A DNA stretch of 64,000 nt, taken from NCBI RefSeq assembly GCF_014042355.1, contig NZ_JACEZU010000001.1:62001-126000 (forward strand), in the 5' to 3' direction. This stretch comes from Rugamonas apoptosis. GTDB taxonomy: Bacteria; Pseudomonadota; Gammaproteobacteria; Burkholderiales; Burkholderiaceae_D. Under the pieces are notes generated by a model. That model searched no databases and was not told the origin of the DNA. It was given only the letters and a program-made list of their open reading frames with translations. This document shows, in pieces, positions 29,801 to 36,950 of the stretch (its first letter is position 1; each line of letters starts with the position of its first letter). The position numbers and the translations under genes were made by a program.

Positions 29801-32800
29801 CGGACCTGTCCGCGCTCACCGACGGCGCCATCACAGTCACCGTCGCCGCCACCGACGCGGCGGGCAATCACGCCAATGGCGCGGGCGCGGCCACAACACT
29901 GGATACCACAGCCGATGCCGGCGGCGACCTGGCCATCCATGTCAGCGACAGCCTGGTGAACAATGCGGAGAAAGGTGCGGTGGCCTACACGGTTTCCGGC
30001 CTCGACGACGATGCCACCGCCACCGTGACCTTCAGCGATGGTGTCCACAGCGTCACCGGCAGCGACGGTAGCGCCGACCTGTCCACGCTTACCGACGGCG
30101 CCATCACGGTCACCGTCGCCGCCACCGATGCCGCCGGCAATCACGCCAACGGCGCAGGCGCGGCCACCACGCTCGATACCACGGCCGATGCCGGCGCGAA
30201 CCTTGCGGTTCACGTCAGCGACAGCCTGGTGAACAATGCCGAGAAAGGTTCAGTTGCCTACACGATCTCCGGCCTCGATACCGATGCCACAGCAGTCGTC
30301 ACCTTCACCGATGGCACCAACAGCGTCATCGGTAGCGGCACCGGCAGCGGCGGCAGCGCCGACCTTTCCACGCTTACTGACGGCGCCATCACCGTCACCA
30401 TTGCCGCCAGCGATACGGCCGGCAACCACGCCAACGGCGCGGGCACGGCCACCACGCTCGATACCACTGCCGATGCCGGCGCCGACCTGACCGTCCATTT
30501 GAGCGATAGCCTGGTGAACAATGCGGAGAAAGGTGCGGTGGCCTACACGGTTTCCGGCCTCGACGACGATGCCACCGCCACCGTGACCTTCAGCGACGGT
30601 GTCCACAGCGTCACCGGCAGCGATGGCACCGCCGACCTGTCTACACTCACCGACGGCGCCATCACGGTCACCGTCGCCGCCACCGATGCGGCGGGCAATC
30701 ATGCCAACGGCGCAGGCGCGGCCACCACTCTGGATACCACAGCCGATGCCGGCGCCGACCTGGCCGTCCATTTGAGCGATAGTCTGGTGAACAACGCCGA
30801 GAAAGGTTCTGTAGCCTACACGGTCTCCGGCCTCGATGCCGATGCCACGGCCACTGTGACCTTCAGCGATGGCGTCCACAGCATCACCGGCAGCGACGGC
30901 AGCGCCGACCTGTCCACACTCATCGATGGCGCCATCACCGTCACCGTCGCCGCCACCGATGCCGCCGGCAACCACGCCAACGGTGCGGGCGTGACCACCA
31001 CGCTCGATACCACCGCCGATGCCGGCTCGAACCTGGCAGTTCACGTCAGCGATAGTCTGGTGAACAATGCCGAAAAAGGTTCAGTGGCCTACACCGTTTC
31101 CGGCCTCGACGCCGATGCCACGGCCACCGTCACGTTCAGCGATGGTAGCCACAGCGTCGCCGGCAGCAACGGCAGCGCCAACCTGTCCGCACTCACCGAT
31201 GGCGCCATCACCGTCACCGTCGCCGCCACCGATACGGCCGGCAACCATGCCAGCGGCGCGGGCGCCGCCACCACGCTCGATACCACGGCCGACGCTGGCG
31301 CCGACCTGGCCGTCCATTTGAGCGATAGCCTGGTGAACAATGCCGAGAAAGGTGCTGTCGCCTATACAGTCTCCGGCCTCGACGACGATGCGACCGCCAC
31401 CGTGACCTTCAGCGACGGCGTCCACAGCGTCACCGGCAGCGATGGCACCGCTAACCTGTCCACACTTACCGACGGCGCCATCACGGTCACCGTCGCAGCC
31501 ACCGATGCGGCGGGCAATCATGCCAACGGCGCAGGCGCGGCCACCACTCTGGATACCACAGCCGATGCCGGCGCCGACCTGGCCGTCCATTTGAGCGATA
31601 GTCTGGTGAACAACGCCGAGAAAGGTTCAGTGGCCTACACGGTCTCCGGCCTCGATGCCGATGCCACCGCAGTCGTCACCTTCACCGATGGCACCAACAG
31701 CGTCACCGGTACCGACGGCAGCGCCGACCTGTCCACGCTCGCTGATGGCGCCATCACCGTGACCATCGCCGCCACCGATACGGCAGGCAACCACGCCAGC
31801 GGCGCGGGCGCAGCCACCACGCTCGATACCACGGCTGACGCCGGCGCCGACCTCGCCATCCACGTCAGCGACAGCCTGGTGAACAACGCCGAGAAAGGCA
31901 CCGTGGCCTACACGGTTTCCGGCCTCGACGACGATGCCACGGCCACTGTCACCTTCAGCGATGGCGTTCACAGTGCCACTGGCAGCAATGGCAGCGCGGA
32001 CCTGTCCGCGCTCACCGACGGCGCCATCACAGTCACCGTCGCCGCCACCGACGCGGCGGGCAATCACGCCAATGGCGCGGGCGCGGCCACAACACTCGAT
32101 ACCACGGCCGATGCCGGCGCCGACCTGGCCATCCATGTCAGCAACAGCCTGGTGAACAATGCGGAGAAAGGTGCGGTGGCCTACACGGTTTCCGGCCTCG
32201 ACGACGATGCCACGGCCACCGTGACCTTCAGCGACGGCGTCCACAGCGTCACCGGCAGCGATGGCAGCGCCGACCTGTCCACGCTCACCGACGGCGCCAT
32301 CACGGTCACCGTCGCCGCCACCGATGCCGCCGGCAATCACGCCAACGGCGCGGGAGCGATCACCGCGCTCGACACCTCGGCCGATGTCGGCGCGAACCTT
32401 GCGGTTCACGTCAGCGACAGCCTGGTGAACAATGCCGAGAAAGGTTCAGTGGCCTACACGATCTCCGGCCTCGATACCGATGCCACAGCAGTCGTCACCT
32501 TCACCGATGGCACCAACAGCGTCATCGGTAGCGGCACCGGCAGCGGCGGCAGCGCCGACCTTTCCACGCTTACTGACGGCGCCATCACCGTCACCATTGC
32601 CGCCAGCGATACGGCCGGCAACCACGCCAACGGCGCGGGCACGGCCACCACGCTCGATACCACTGCCGATGCCGGCACGGACCTGGCAGTTCACGTCAGC
32701 GATACCCTGGTGAGCAACGCCGAAAAAGGCACGGTCGCCTACACAGTCTCCGGCCTCGACGACGATGCGACCGCCACCGTGACCTTCAGCGACGGCGTCC

Positions 32801-35800
32801 ACAGCGTCACCGGCAGCGATGGCACCGCTAACCTGTCCACACTTACCGACGGCGCCATCACGGTCACCGTCGCAGCCACCGATGCGGCGGGCAATCATGC
32901 CAACGGCGCAGGCGCGGCCACCACTCTGGATACCACAGCCGATGCCGGCGCCGACCTGGCCGTCCATTTGAGCGATAGTCTGGTGAACAACGCCGAGAAA
33001 GGTTCTGTAGCCTACACGGTCTCCGGCCTCGATGCCGATGCCACCGCAGTCGTCACCTTCACCGATGGCACCAACAGCGTCACCGGTACCGACGGCAGCG
33101 CCGACCTGTCCACACTGACCGATGGCGCCATCACCGTCACCGTCGCCGCCACCGATGCCGCAGGCAATCACGCCAGCGGCGCGGGCGCCGCCACCACGCT
33201 CGACACCACGGCCGACGCCGGCACGGACCTGGCAGTTCACGTCAGCGATACCCTGGTGAGCAACGCCGAAAAAGGCGCAGTGGCCTACACCGTCACCGGT
33301 CTCGATGCCGACGCCACCGCAGTCGTCACCTTCAGCGACGGCACCCATAGCGTCACCGGCAACAACGGCAGCGCCAACCTGTCCTCGCTCACTGACGGCG
33401 CCATCACCGTCACCATCGCCGCCACCGATGCTGCCGGCAATCACGCCAATGGTACGGGTGCCGCCACCACGCTCGACACTACCGCCGATGCCGGCGCGGA
33501 CCTGGCCGTTCACTTGAGCGATAGCCTGGTGAACAACGCCGAGAAAGGCGCGCTAGCCTACACCGTCTCCGGCCTCGATGCCGACGCCGCAGCAGACGTC
33601 ACCTTCAGCGATGGCAGCCACAGCGTTACCGGCAACAACGGCGCCGCCGATCTGTCCGCACTGACCGACGGCGCCATCACGGTAACCATCGTCGCCACCG
33701 ACGCCGCCGGCAACCATGCCAACGGCACGGGCGCAGCCACCACGCTCGATACCACCGCCGATGCCGGCGCCGACCTGGCCGTCCACGTCAGCGACAGCTT
33801 GGTGAACAACGCCGAAAAAGGCGCAGTGGCCTACACCGTCGCCGGCCTCGATGCCGACGCCAGCGCAGTCGTCACCTTCAGCGACGGCACCCACAGCGTC
33901 ACCGGCAGCAACGGCAGCGCCGATCTATCCTCACTGACCGATGGCGCCATCACCGTCACCATCGCCGCGACCGATGCCGCAGGCAATCACGCCAATGGCG
34001 CGAGCGCCACCACCACGCTCGACACGACGGCCGATGCCAGCGCCGACTTGGCCGTTCACGTCAGCGACAGCCTGGTGGGCAATGCTGAGAAAGGCGCGGT
34101 GGCCTACACGGTTTCCGGCCTGGACGCCGACGCCACCGCCACCGTCACCTTCAGCGATGGCGTTCACAGCGCCACCGGCAGCAACGGCAGCGCCAACCTG
34201 TCTGCACTCACCGACGGCGCCATCACCGTCACCATCGCCGCCACCGATGCCGCGGGCAATCACGCCAATGGCGCGGGCACGGCCACCACGCTCGATACCA
34301 CGGCCGATGCCGGCGCCGATCTGGCCGTCCACGTCAGCGACAGTCTGCTGAACAACGCCGAGAAAGGCGCCGTGACCTACACGGTCTCCGGCCTCGATGC
34401 CGACGCCACCGCAGTCGTCACCTTCAGCGACGGCACCCACAGCGTCACTGGCACCAACGGCAGCGCCAACCTGTCCTCGCTCACTGACGGCGCCATCACC
34501 GTCGCCATCGCCGCCACCGATGCGGCCGGCAACCACGCCAGCGGCGCAGGTGCCGCCACCACGCTCGACACCACGGCCGATGTGAGTGGCAATCTGGCCG
34601 TCCACCTCAGCGACAGCCTGGTGAACAACGCTGAGAAAGGAACGGTGGCTTACACGATTGCCGGCCTCGACCCCGACGCCACTGCCAGCGTCACCTTCAG
34701 CGACGGCAGCCACAGCGTCACCGGCAGCAACAGCAGCGCCGACCTCTCTTCGCTCACCGACGGCGCCATCACCGTCACCATCGCCGCCACTGACACGGCG
34801 GGCAACCAGGCCAGCGGCGCGGGCGCCACCACCACGCTCGACACCACCGCCGACGCCAGCGCCGACCTGGCCGTGCATGTGAGCGACAGCGTGGTGAACA
34901 ACGCCAAAAAAGGCGGCGTGAGCTACACGGTGACCGGCCTCGACGCCGACGCGACCGCCATCGTCACTTTCACCGACGGCACCCACAGCGTCACCGGCAG
35001 CAACGGCACCGCCAACCTGTCCTCGCTCACCGATGGCGCCATCACCGCCACCATCGCCGCCACCGATGCGGCGGGCAACCACGCCAACGGCGCCAGCGCC
35101 GGCTTCACGCTCGACACCACCGCGGACGCCGGCGCCAACCTGGCCGTGCATCTGCCCGCCGGCCTGGTGGGCAACGCCGGCAAGGGCGCCGTCGCTTACA
35201 CCGTATCGGGCCTCGATGGCGACGCCACCGCCGCCGTCACCTTCAGCGACGGCAGCCATAGCGCCACCGGCAACAATGGCCTGGTCGACCTGTCGGCCCT
35301 GCTTGATGGCCCGATCAGCGTCGCCATCGCCGCCACCGATGCGGCCGGCAACCACGCCAATGGCGCCGGCGCCGCCGCCACGCTCGACACCACCGCCGAC
35401 GTGGGCGCCAACCTGGCCGTGACCGTCACCGACCAGTCCATCAACAACGCCGAAAAAGGCGCCGTGGCCTATACGGTGCTGGGCCTGGACGCCGACGCCC
35501 ACGCCACCGTCACCTTCAGCGACGGCAGCCACAGCGTGCTGGGGGCGAACGGCATCGCGAATCTGAGCACGTTGACGGATGGCCCCATCAGCGTCACCAT
35601 CGGCGCGGCCGACCTGGCCGGCAACACGGCCACGGGCACCGGCACCAGCCTGACGCTCGATGCCCACGGCCCCGTCTTCAGCTCGTCCAGCACGGCCACC
35701 GTGGCAGAGAATGTGGGCGCCAGCCAGGTGGTCTACACGGCGGCGGCCAGCGATGCGCACGCCATCACTTACAGCCTGCTCGGCAACAACAACGATGACG

Positions 35801-36882
35801 CGGCCGCCTTCACCATCGCCGCCAATGGTGCCGTCACGCTGGGCGCCAATCCCGACTTCGAAACCAAGAGCAGCTACCACTTCACCGTGCAGGCCACCGA
35901 CAGCTTCGGCAACACCAGCCTGCAAGCCGTCACGCTGGGCGTCACCGACGTCAACGAGGCGCCCAATGCTTCGCCCGTCAGCCTGACGACCATCGAGAAC
36001 GCCGTCATCACCACTTCGCTCACCAACGCCGTCAGCGACGTGGATGCGGGCGACACGCTGACCTTCGCGCTCAGCTCGGGCACGCTGTCGCTGTCCTGGA
36101 GCGCGGACTCGACATCGCAGTCGCTGATCAATCCCGTCACCCACGCGGTCGTCAACCTGGCCACGCTGGCGGCGCAGGCGACGCTGTCGGCCGATGGCAG
36201 CACCCTCAACATCGCCACCCCGGCGGAACTGGACTGGATGACCACCGGCCAGGCCATCCGCGCCACGCTCAACTACACGGCGACCGACCACGGCGGCCTG
36301 TCTGGCACTGACAGCATCGCCTTGTTGATCAACGGTTCGACCGCCGACAAGGGCGTCAACCTCAACGGCGGTAACGGCAACGACACCTTGTCCGGCAACA
36401 CCACCAACAACGCTGAGGACGTGCTGCAAGGCGCCAACGGCAACGACACCCTGAGCGGCTACGGCGGCACCGACGCCCTGTACGGCGGCAACGGCGACGA
36501 CAAGCTGTCCGGCGGCGCCGGCATCGACTACCTGTACGGCGACCAGGGCAACGACACCCTCGATGGCGGCACGGAAAACGATTACCTGTTCGGCGGCAAA
36601 GGCAACGATAGCCTGACCGGCGGCACCGGGGCCGACAAGTTCGTGTTCGAACCCCAATTCGGCAGCGACCGCATCACGGACTTCCACCTGGCCGAAGGCG
36701 ACAAGCTGTATTTCGCCGACATCCTGTCCACGCCCATGACGGCCGACGCCTTCGTCGCGAAATACGTGACGGACACGGGCAACGACCTGCTCATCAGCCT
36801 GCCGGGCGGTTCCATCGTGCTGGTGGGGGTGGCCAGCGTCAGCGGACTGGCCGCCGCCATCAGCTTCGGCATGCCGACGTAA
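23854..36882 (+). CDS. Giant DUF4347 / Ig-like repeat / RTX protein, type I secretion substrate
   Basis: Predicted secreted or cell-surface protein of 4342 residues with no Sec signal peptide. Order of parts: residues 1-65, a partial copy of the DUF4347 front half; 66-230, DUF4347 (VVFVDPSVADYQS, DVVSHGSPGEIHLGS with His138, DILLYGCDVAAG with Cys181, ADVAASTDLTG); 245-650, four Ig-like domains ending in DTAGN/DAAGN strands; 650-3935, 36 Ig-like repeats of about 91 residues; 3936-4040, a cadherin-like domain (VTDVNEAP); 4040-4165, a VCBS-like stretch; 4172-4266, nine RTX nonapeptides; then a C-terminal target region (SDRITDFHLAEGDKLYF) typical of type I secretion. Acidic loops suggest calcium-stiffened rods. 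Adhesion or biofilm roles are inferred from architecture. No ABC, membrane-fusion or TolC genes are nearby. Confidence 0.92.
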   Translation: MATTRTVFIDSALSDSTTLAAQYDANVFNVVMLDGATPGPQQIQDWVSAHGVSTAEINVVSASASLNGLFTPRVVFVDPSVADYQSIIAATPANATIVVLDAGKDGVQQIHDFLAHNTGLVAAIDIVTNLASVDVVSHGSPGEIHLGSTVLNADNMAAYSATLADIGSHLTAGADILLYGCDVAAGATGQQFIASLAAATGADVAASTDLTGAAAAGGDWVLEASTGTIETAAITDAAYTGTLDAATAVTAFTMSADSGTSATDFVTNVASQTISGSFTASTNNSQMPTVFVSTDGTGATRTGATVTYTDNAGSGTFTATVTLAAGAGKSIQFWGAASGSNSLGSTHTYTLDTAGPATTVNTVGFSNDSGGSASDFNTNVASQTISGTLSANTASGEVVKVSLDNGASWQTASNTIGSNSFSLSGVTLTGNNTLKVQVEDAAGNAGTARTQAYVLDTTAPAAGTLAFTSLADSGTAGDGITNDNSFGLSLTGNEAGAGVVYQVSTDNGAHWSSTGTTQTALTDGSYQFRAQVTDTAGNSATAAAISVTIDTAAPGAPVITGFATNSGSLADTISNDNTPTLTVTAEADATVGIYQGGVLVGTATQTSPHSGIYTYTSATLADGSYNFTAKASDAAGNTSAASAAQQIKVDTTADAGADLAVHVSDSLVNNAEKGAVAFTVSGLDADATATTTFSDGSHTVTASGTSGTVNLSTLNDGDVTVTVTATDTADNHATGAGASTTLDTTADVGADLAVHLASTLVGNAGKGAVAYTVAGLDADATATVTFSDGSHSVTGSAGHADLSTLNDGAITVTVAATDTAGNHANGASAATTLDTIADAGGDLAVHLSDSLVNNAEKGAVAYTVSGLDADATATVTFSDGTHSVTGSNGSADLSALTDGAITVTVAATDAAGNHAGGAGAATTLDTTADAGADLAIHVSDNLVNNAEKGAVAYTISGLDADATATVTFTDGSHSVAGSNGSADLSTLTDGAITATIAATDTAGNHASGTGAATTLDTTADAGADLAIHVSDSLVNNAEKGTVAYTISGLDADATATVTFSDGVHSATGNNGSANLSALTDGAITVTIAATDAAGNHASGAGTATTLDTTADAGADLAVHVSDSLVNNAEKGGVAYTVSGLDADATATVTFSDGTHSVTGSDGSADLSTLTDGAITVTVAATDAAGNHANGAGVTTTLDTTADAGSNLAVHLSDSLVNNGEKGSVAYTVSGLDADATATVTFSDGTHNVAGNNGAADLSAFIDGPVTVTIAATDAAGNHANGAGAATTLDTTADAGADLAIHVSDSLVNNAEKGAVAYTVSGLDDDATATVTFSDGVHSVTGSDGSADLSTLTDGAITVTVAATDAAGNHANGAGAATTLDTTADAGANLAVHVSDSLVNNAEQGSVAYTVSGLDADATATVTFTDGTNSVTGTGGSADLSTLADGAITVTIAATDTAGNHASGAGAATTLDTTADAGADLAVHLSDSLVNNAEKGAVAYTVSGLDDDATATVTFSDGSHSVAGSNGSANLSALTDGAITVTVAATDAAGNHAGGAGAATTLDTTADAGADLAVHLSDSLVNNAEKGSVAYTVSGLDTDATAVVTFTDGTNSVTGTDGSADLSTLTDGAITVTVAATDAAGNHASGAGATTTLDTTADAGSNLAVHVSDSLVNNAEKGSVAYTVSGLDADATAIVTFSDGTHSVTGTGSSADLSTLTDGAITVTVAATDTAGNHANGAGAATTLDTTADAGADLAVHLSDSLVNNAEKGAVAYTVSGLDDDATATVTFSDGVHSVTGSDGTADLSTLTDGAITVTVAATDAAGNHANGAGAATTLDTTADAGADLAVHLSDSLVNNAEKGSVAYTVSGLDADATAVVTFTDGTNSVTGTDGSADLSTLSDGAITVTVAAADAAGNHASGAGATTTLDTTADAGSNLAVHVSDSLVNNAEKGSVAYTVSGLDADATAIVTFSDGVHSATGSNGSADLSALTDGAITVTVAATDAAGNHANGAGAATTLDTTADAGGDLAIHVSDSLVNNAEKGAVAYTVSGLDDDATATVTFSDGVHSVTGSDGSADLSTLTDGAITVTVAATDAAGNHANGAGAATTLDTTADAGANLAVHVSDSLVNNAEKGSVAYTISGLDTDATAVVTFTDGTNSVIGSGTGSGGSADLSTLTDGAITVTIAASDTAGNHANGAGTATTLDTTADAGADLTVHLSDSLVNNAEKGAVAYTVSGLDDDATATVTFSDGVHSVTGSDGTADLSTLTDGAITVTVAATDAAGNHANGAGAATTLDTTADAGADLAVHLSDSLVNNAEKGSVAYTVSGLDADATATVTFSDGVHSITGSDGSADLSTLIDGAITVTVAATDAAGNHANGAGVTTTLDTTADAGSNLAVHVSDSLVNNAEKGSVAYTVSGLDADATATVTFSDGSHSVAGSNGSANLSALTDGAITVTVAATDTAGNHASGAGAATTLDTTADAGADLAVHLSDSLVNNAEKGAVAYTVSGLDDDATATVTFSDGVHSVTGSDGTANLSTLTDGAITVTVAATDAAGNHANGAGAATTLDTTADAGADLAVHLSDSLVNNAEKGSVAYTVSGLDADATAVVTFTDGTNSVTGTDGSADLSTLADGAITVTIAATDTAGNHASGAGAATTLDTTADAGADLAIHVSDSLVNNAEKGTVAYTVSGLDDDATATVTFSDGVHSATGSNGSADLSALTDGAITVTVAATDAAGNHANGAGAATTLDTTADAGADLAIHVSNSLVNNAEKGAVAYTVSGLDDDATATVTFSDGVHSVTGSDGSADLSTLTDGAITVTVAATDAAGNHANGAGAITALDTSADVGANLAVHVSDSLVNNAEKGSVAYTISGLDTDATAVVTFTDGTNSVIGSGTGSGGSADLSTLTDGAITVTIAASDTAGNHANGAGTATTLDTTADAGTDLAVHVSDTLVSNAEKGTVAYTVSGLDDDATATVTFSDGVHSVTGSDGTANLSTLTDGAITVTVAATDAAGNHANGAGAATTLDTTADAGADLAVHLSDSLVNNAEKGSVAYTVSGLDADATAVVTFTDGTNSVTGTDGSADLSTLTDGAITVTVAATDAAGNHASGAGAATTLDTTADAGTDLAVHVSDTLVSNAEKGAVAYTVTGLDADATAVVTFSDGTHSVTGNNGSANLSSLTDGAITVTIAATDAAGNHANGTGAATTLDTTADAGADLAVHLSDSLVNNAEKGALAYTVSGLDADAAADVTFSDGSHSVTGNNGAADLSALTDGAITVTIVATDAAGNHANGTGAATTLDTTADAGADLAVHVSDSLVNNAEKGAVAYTVAGLDADASAVVTFSDGTHSVTGSNGSADLSSLTDGAITVTIAATDAAGNHANGASATTTLDTTADASADLAVHVSDSLVGNAEKGAVAYTVSGLDADATATVTFSDGVHSATGSNGSANLSALTDGAITVTIAATDAAGNHANGAGTATTLDTTADAGADLAVHVSDSLLNNAEKGAVTYTVSGLDADATAVVTFSDGTHSVTGTNGSANLSSLTDGAITVAIAATDAAGNHASGAGAATTLDTTADVSGNLAVHLSDSLVNNAEKGTVAYTIAGLDPDATASVTFSDGSHSVTGSNSSADLSSLTDGAITVTIAATDTAGNQASGAGATTTLDTTADASADLAVHVSDSVVNNAKKGGVSYTVTGLDADATAIVTFTDGTHSVTGSNGTANLSSLTDGAITATIAATDAAGNHANGASAGFTLDTTADAGANLAVHLPAGLVGNAGKGAVAYTVSGLDGDATAAVTFSDGSHSATGNNGLVDLSALLDGPISVAIAATDAAGNHANGAGAAATLDTTADVGANLAVTVTDQSINNAEKGAVAYTVLGLDADAHATVTFSDGSHSVLGANGIANLSTLTDGPISVTIGAADLAGNTATGTGTSLTLDAHGPVFSSSSTATVAENVGASQVVYTAAASDAHAITYSLLGNNNDDAAAFTIAANGAVTLGANPDFETKSSYHFTVQATDSFGNTSLQAVTLGVTDVNEAPNASPVSLTTIENAVITTSLTNAVSDVDAGDTLTFALSSGTLSLSWSADSTSQSLINPVTHAVVNLATLAAQATLSADGSTLNIATPAELDWMTTGQAIRATLNYTATDHGGLSGTDSIALLINGSTADKGVNLNGGNGNDTLSGNTTNNAEDVLQGANGNDTLSGYGGTDALYGGNGDDKLSGGAGIDYLYGDQGNDTLDGGTENDYLFGGKGNDSLTGGTGADKFVFEPQFGSDRITDFHLAEGDKLYFADILSTPMTADAFVAKYVTDTGNDLLISLPGGSIVLVGVASVSGLAAAISFGMPT
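25801..35658 (+). repeat. 36-copy tandem array of 273-bp coding repeats
   Basis: I count 36 consecutive units beginning DTTADAGADLAVHVSDSLVN and ending GNHANGAGAATTL, each 273 bases (about 91 residues); two units (starting near 30195 and 32379) carry a few extra codons in the GSGTGSGGS loop. The outer units (first two, last about six) are diverged; central units 8-27 are nearly identical and recur in sets of three types: a DDDATATVTFSDGVHSVTGS type, a DADATAVVTFTDGTNSVTGT type and an AGSNLAVHVSDSLV type. That gives a higher-order period near 819 bases. The pattern points to recent unequal exchange or slipped copying. Confidence 0.95.
36367..36651 (+). repeat. RTX calcium-binding nonapeptide block
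   Basis: Nine nonapeptides of the GGxGxDxLx kind lie in the frame of the giant protein: GGNGNDTLS, GANGNDTLS, GYGGTDALY, GGNGDDKLS, GGAGIDYLY, GDQGNDTLD, GGTENDYLF, GGKGNDSLT and GGTGADKFV. An 11-residue interruption follows the first. RTX blocks fold on binding calcium outside the cell and normally sit just before the type I secretion signal, as here. Confidence 0.95.
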
Positions 36883-36884
36883 GC

Positions 36885-36922
36885 GGGACGCCGCAGCAAG
36901 CGGGCGGGCGCCCCGGCGTCCC
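36885..36922 (+). terminator. Hairpin after the giant gene
   Basis: GGGACGCCG and CGGCGTCCC form a 9-bp perfect stem with a 20-base GC-rich loop, three bases beyond the stop codon. It has a C-run instead of a T-run, so it may block exonucleases or need Rho. It lies between two convergent genes. Confidence 0.55.
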
Positions 36923-36950
36923 CCCCGATTTCGGCCCGCGCCGCGCTCGC

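Noticed and set aside
25801..35658. CRISPR or satellite array
   Set aside because: Unit is 273 bases, coding and in frame, with no spacers between short repeats.
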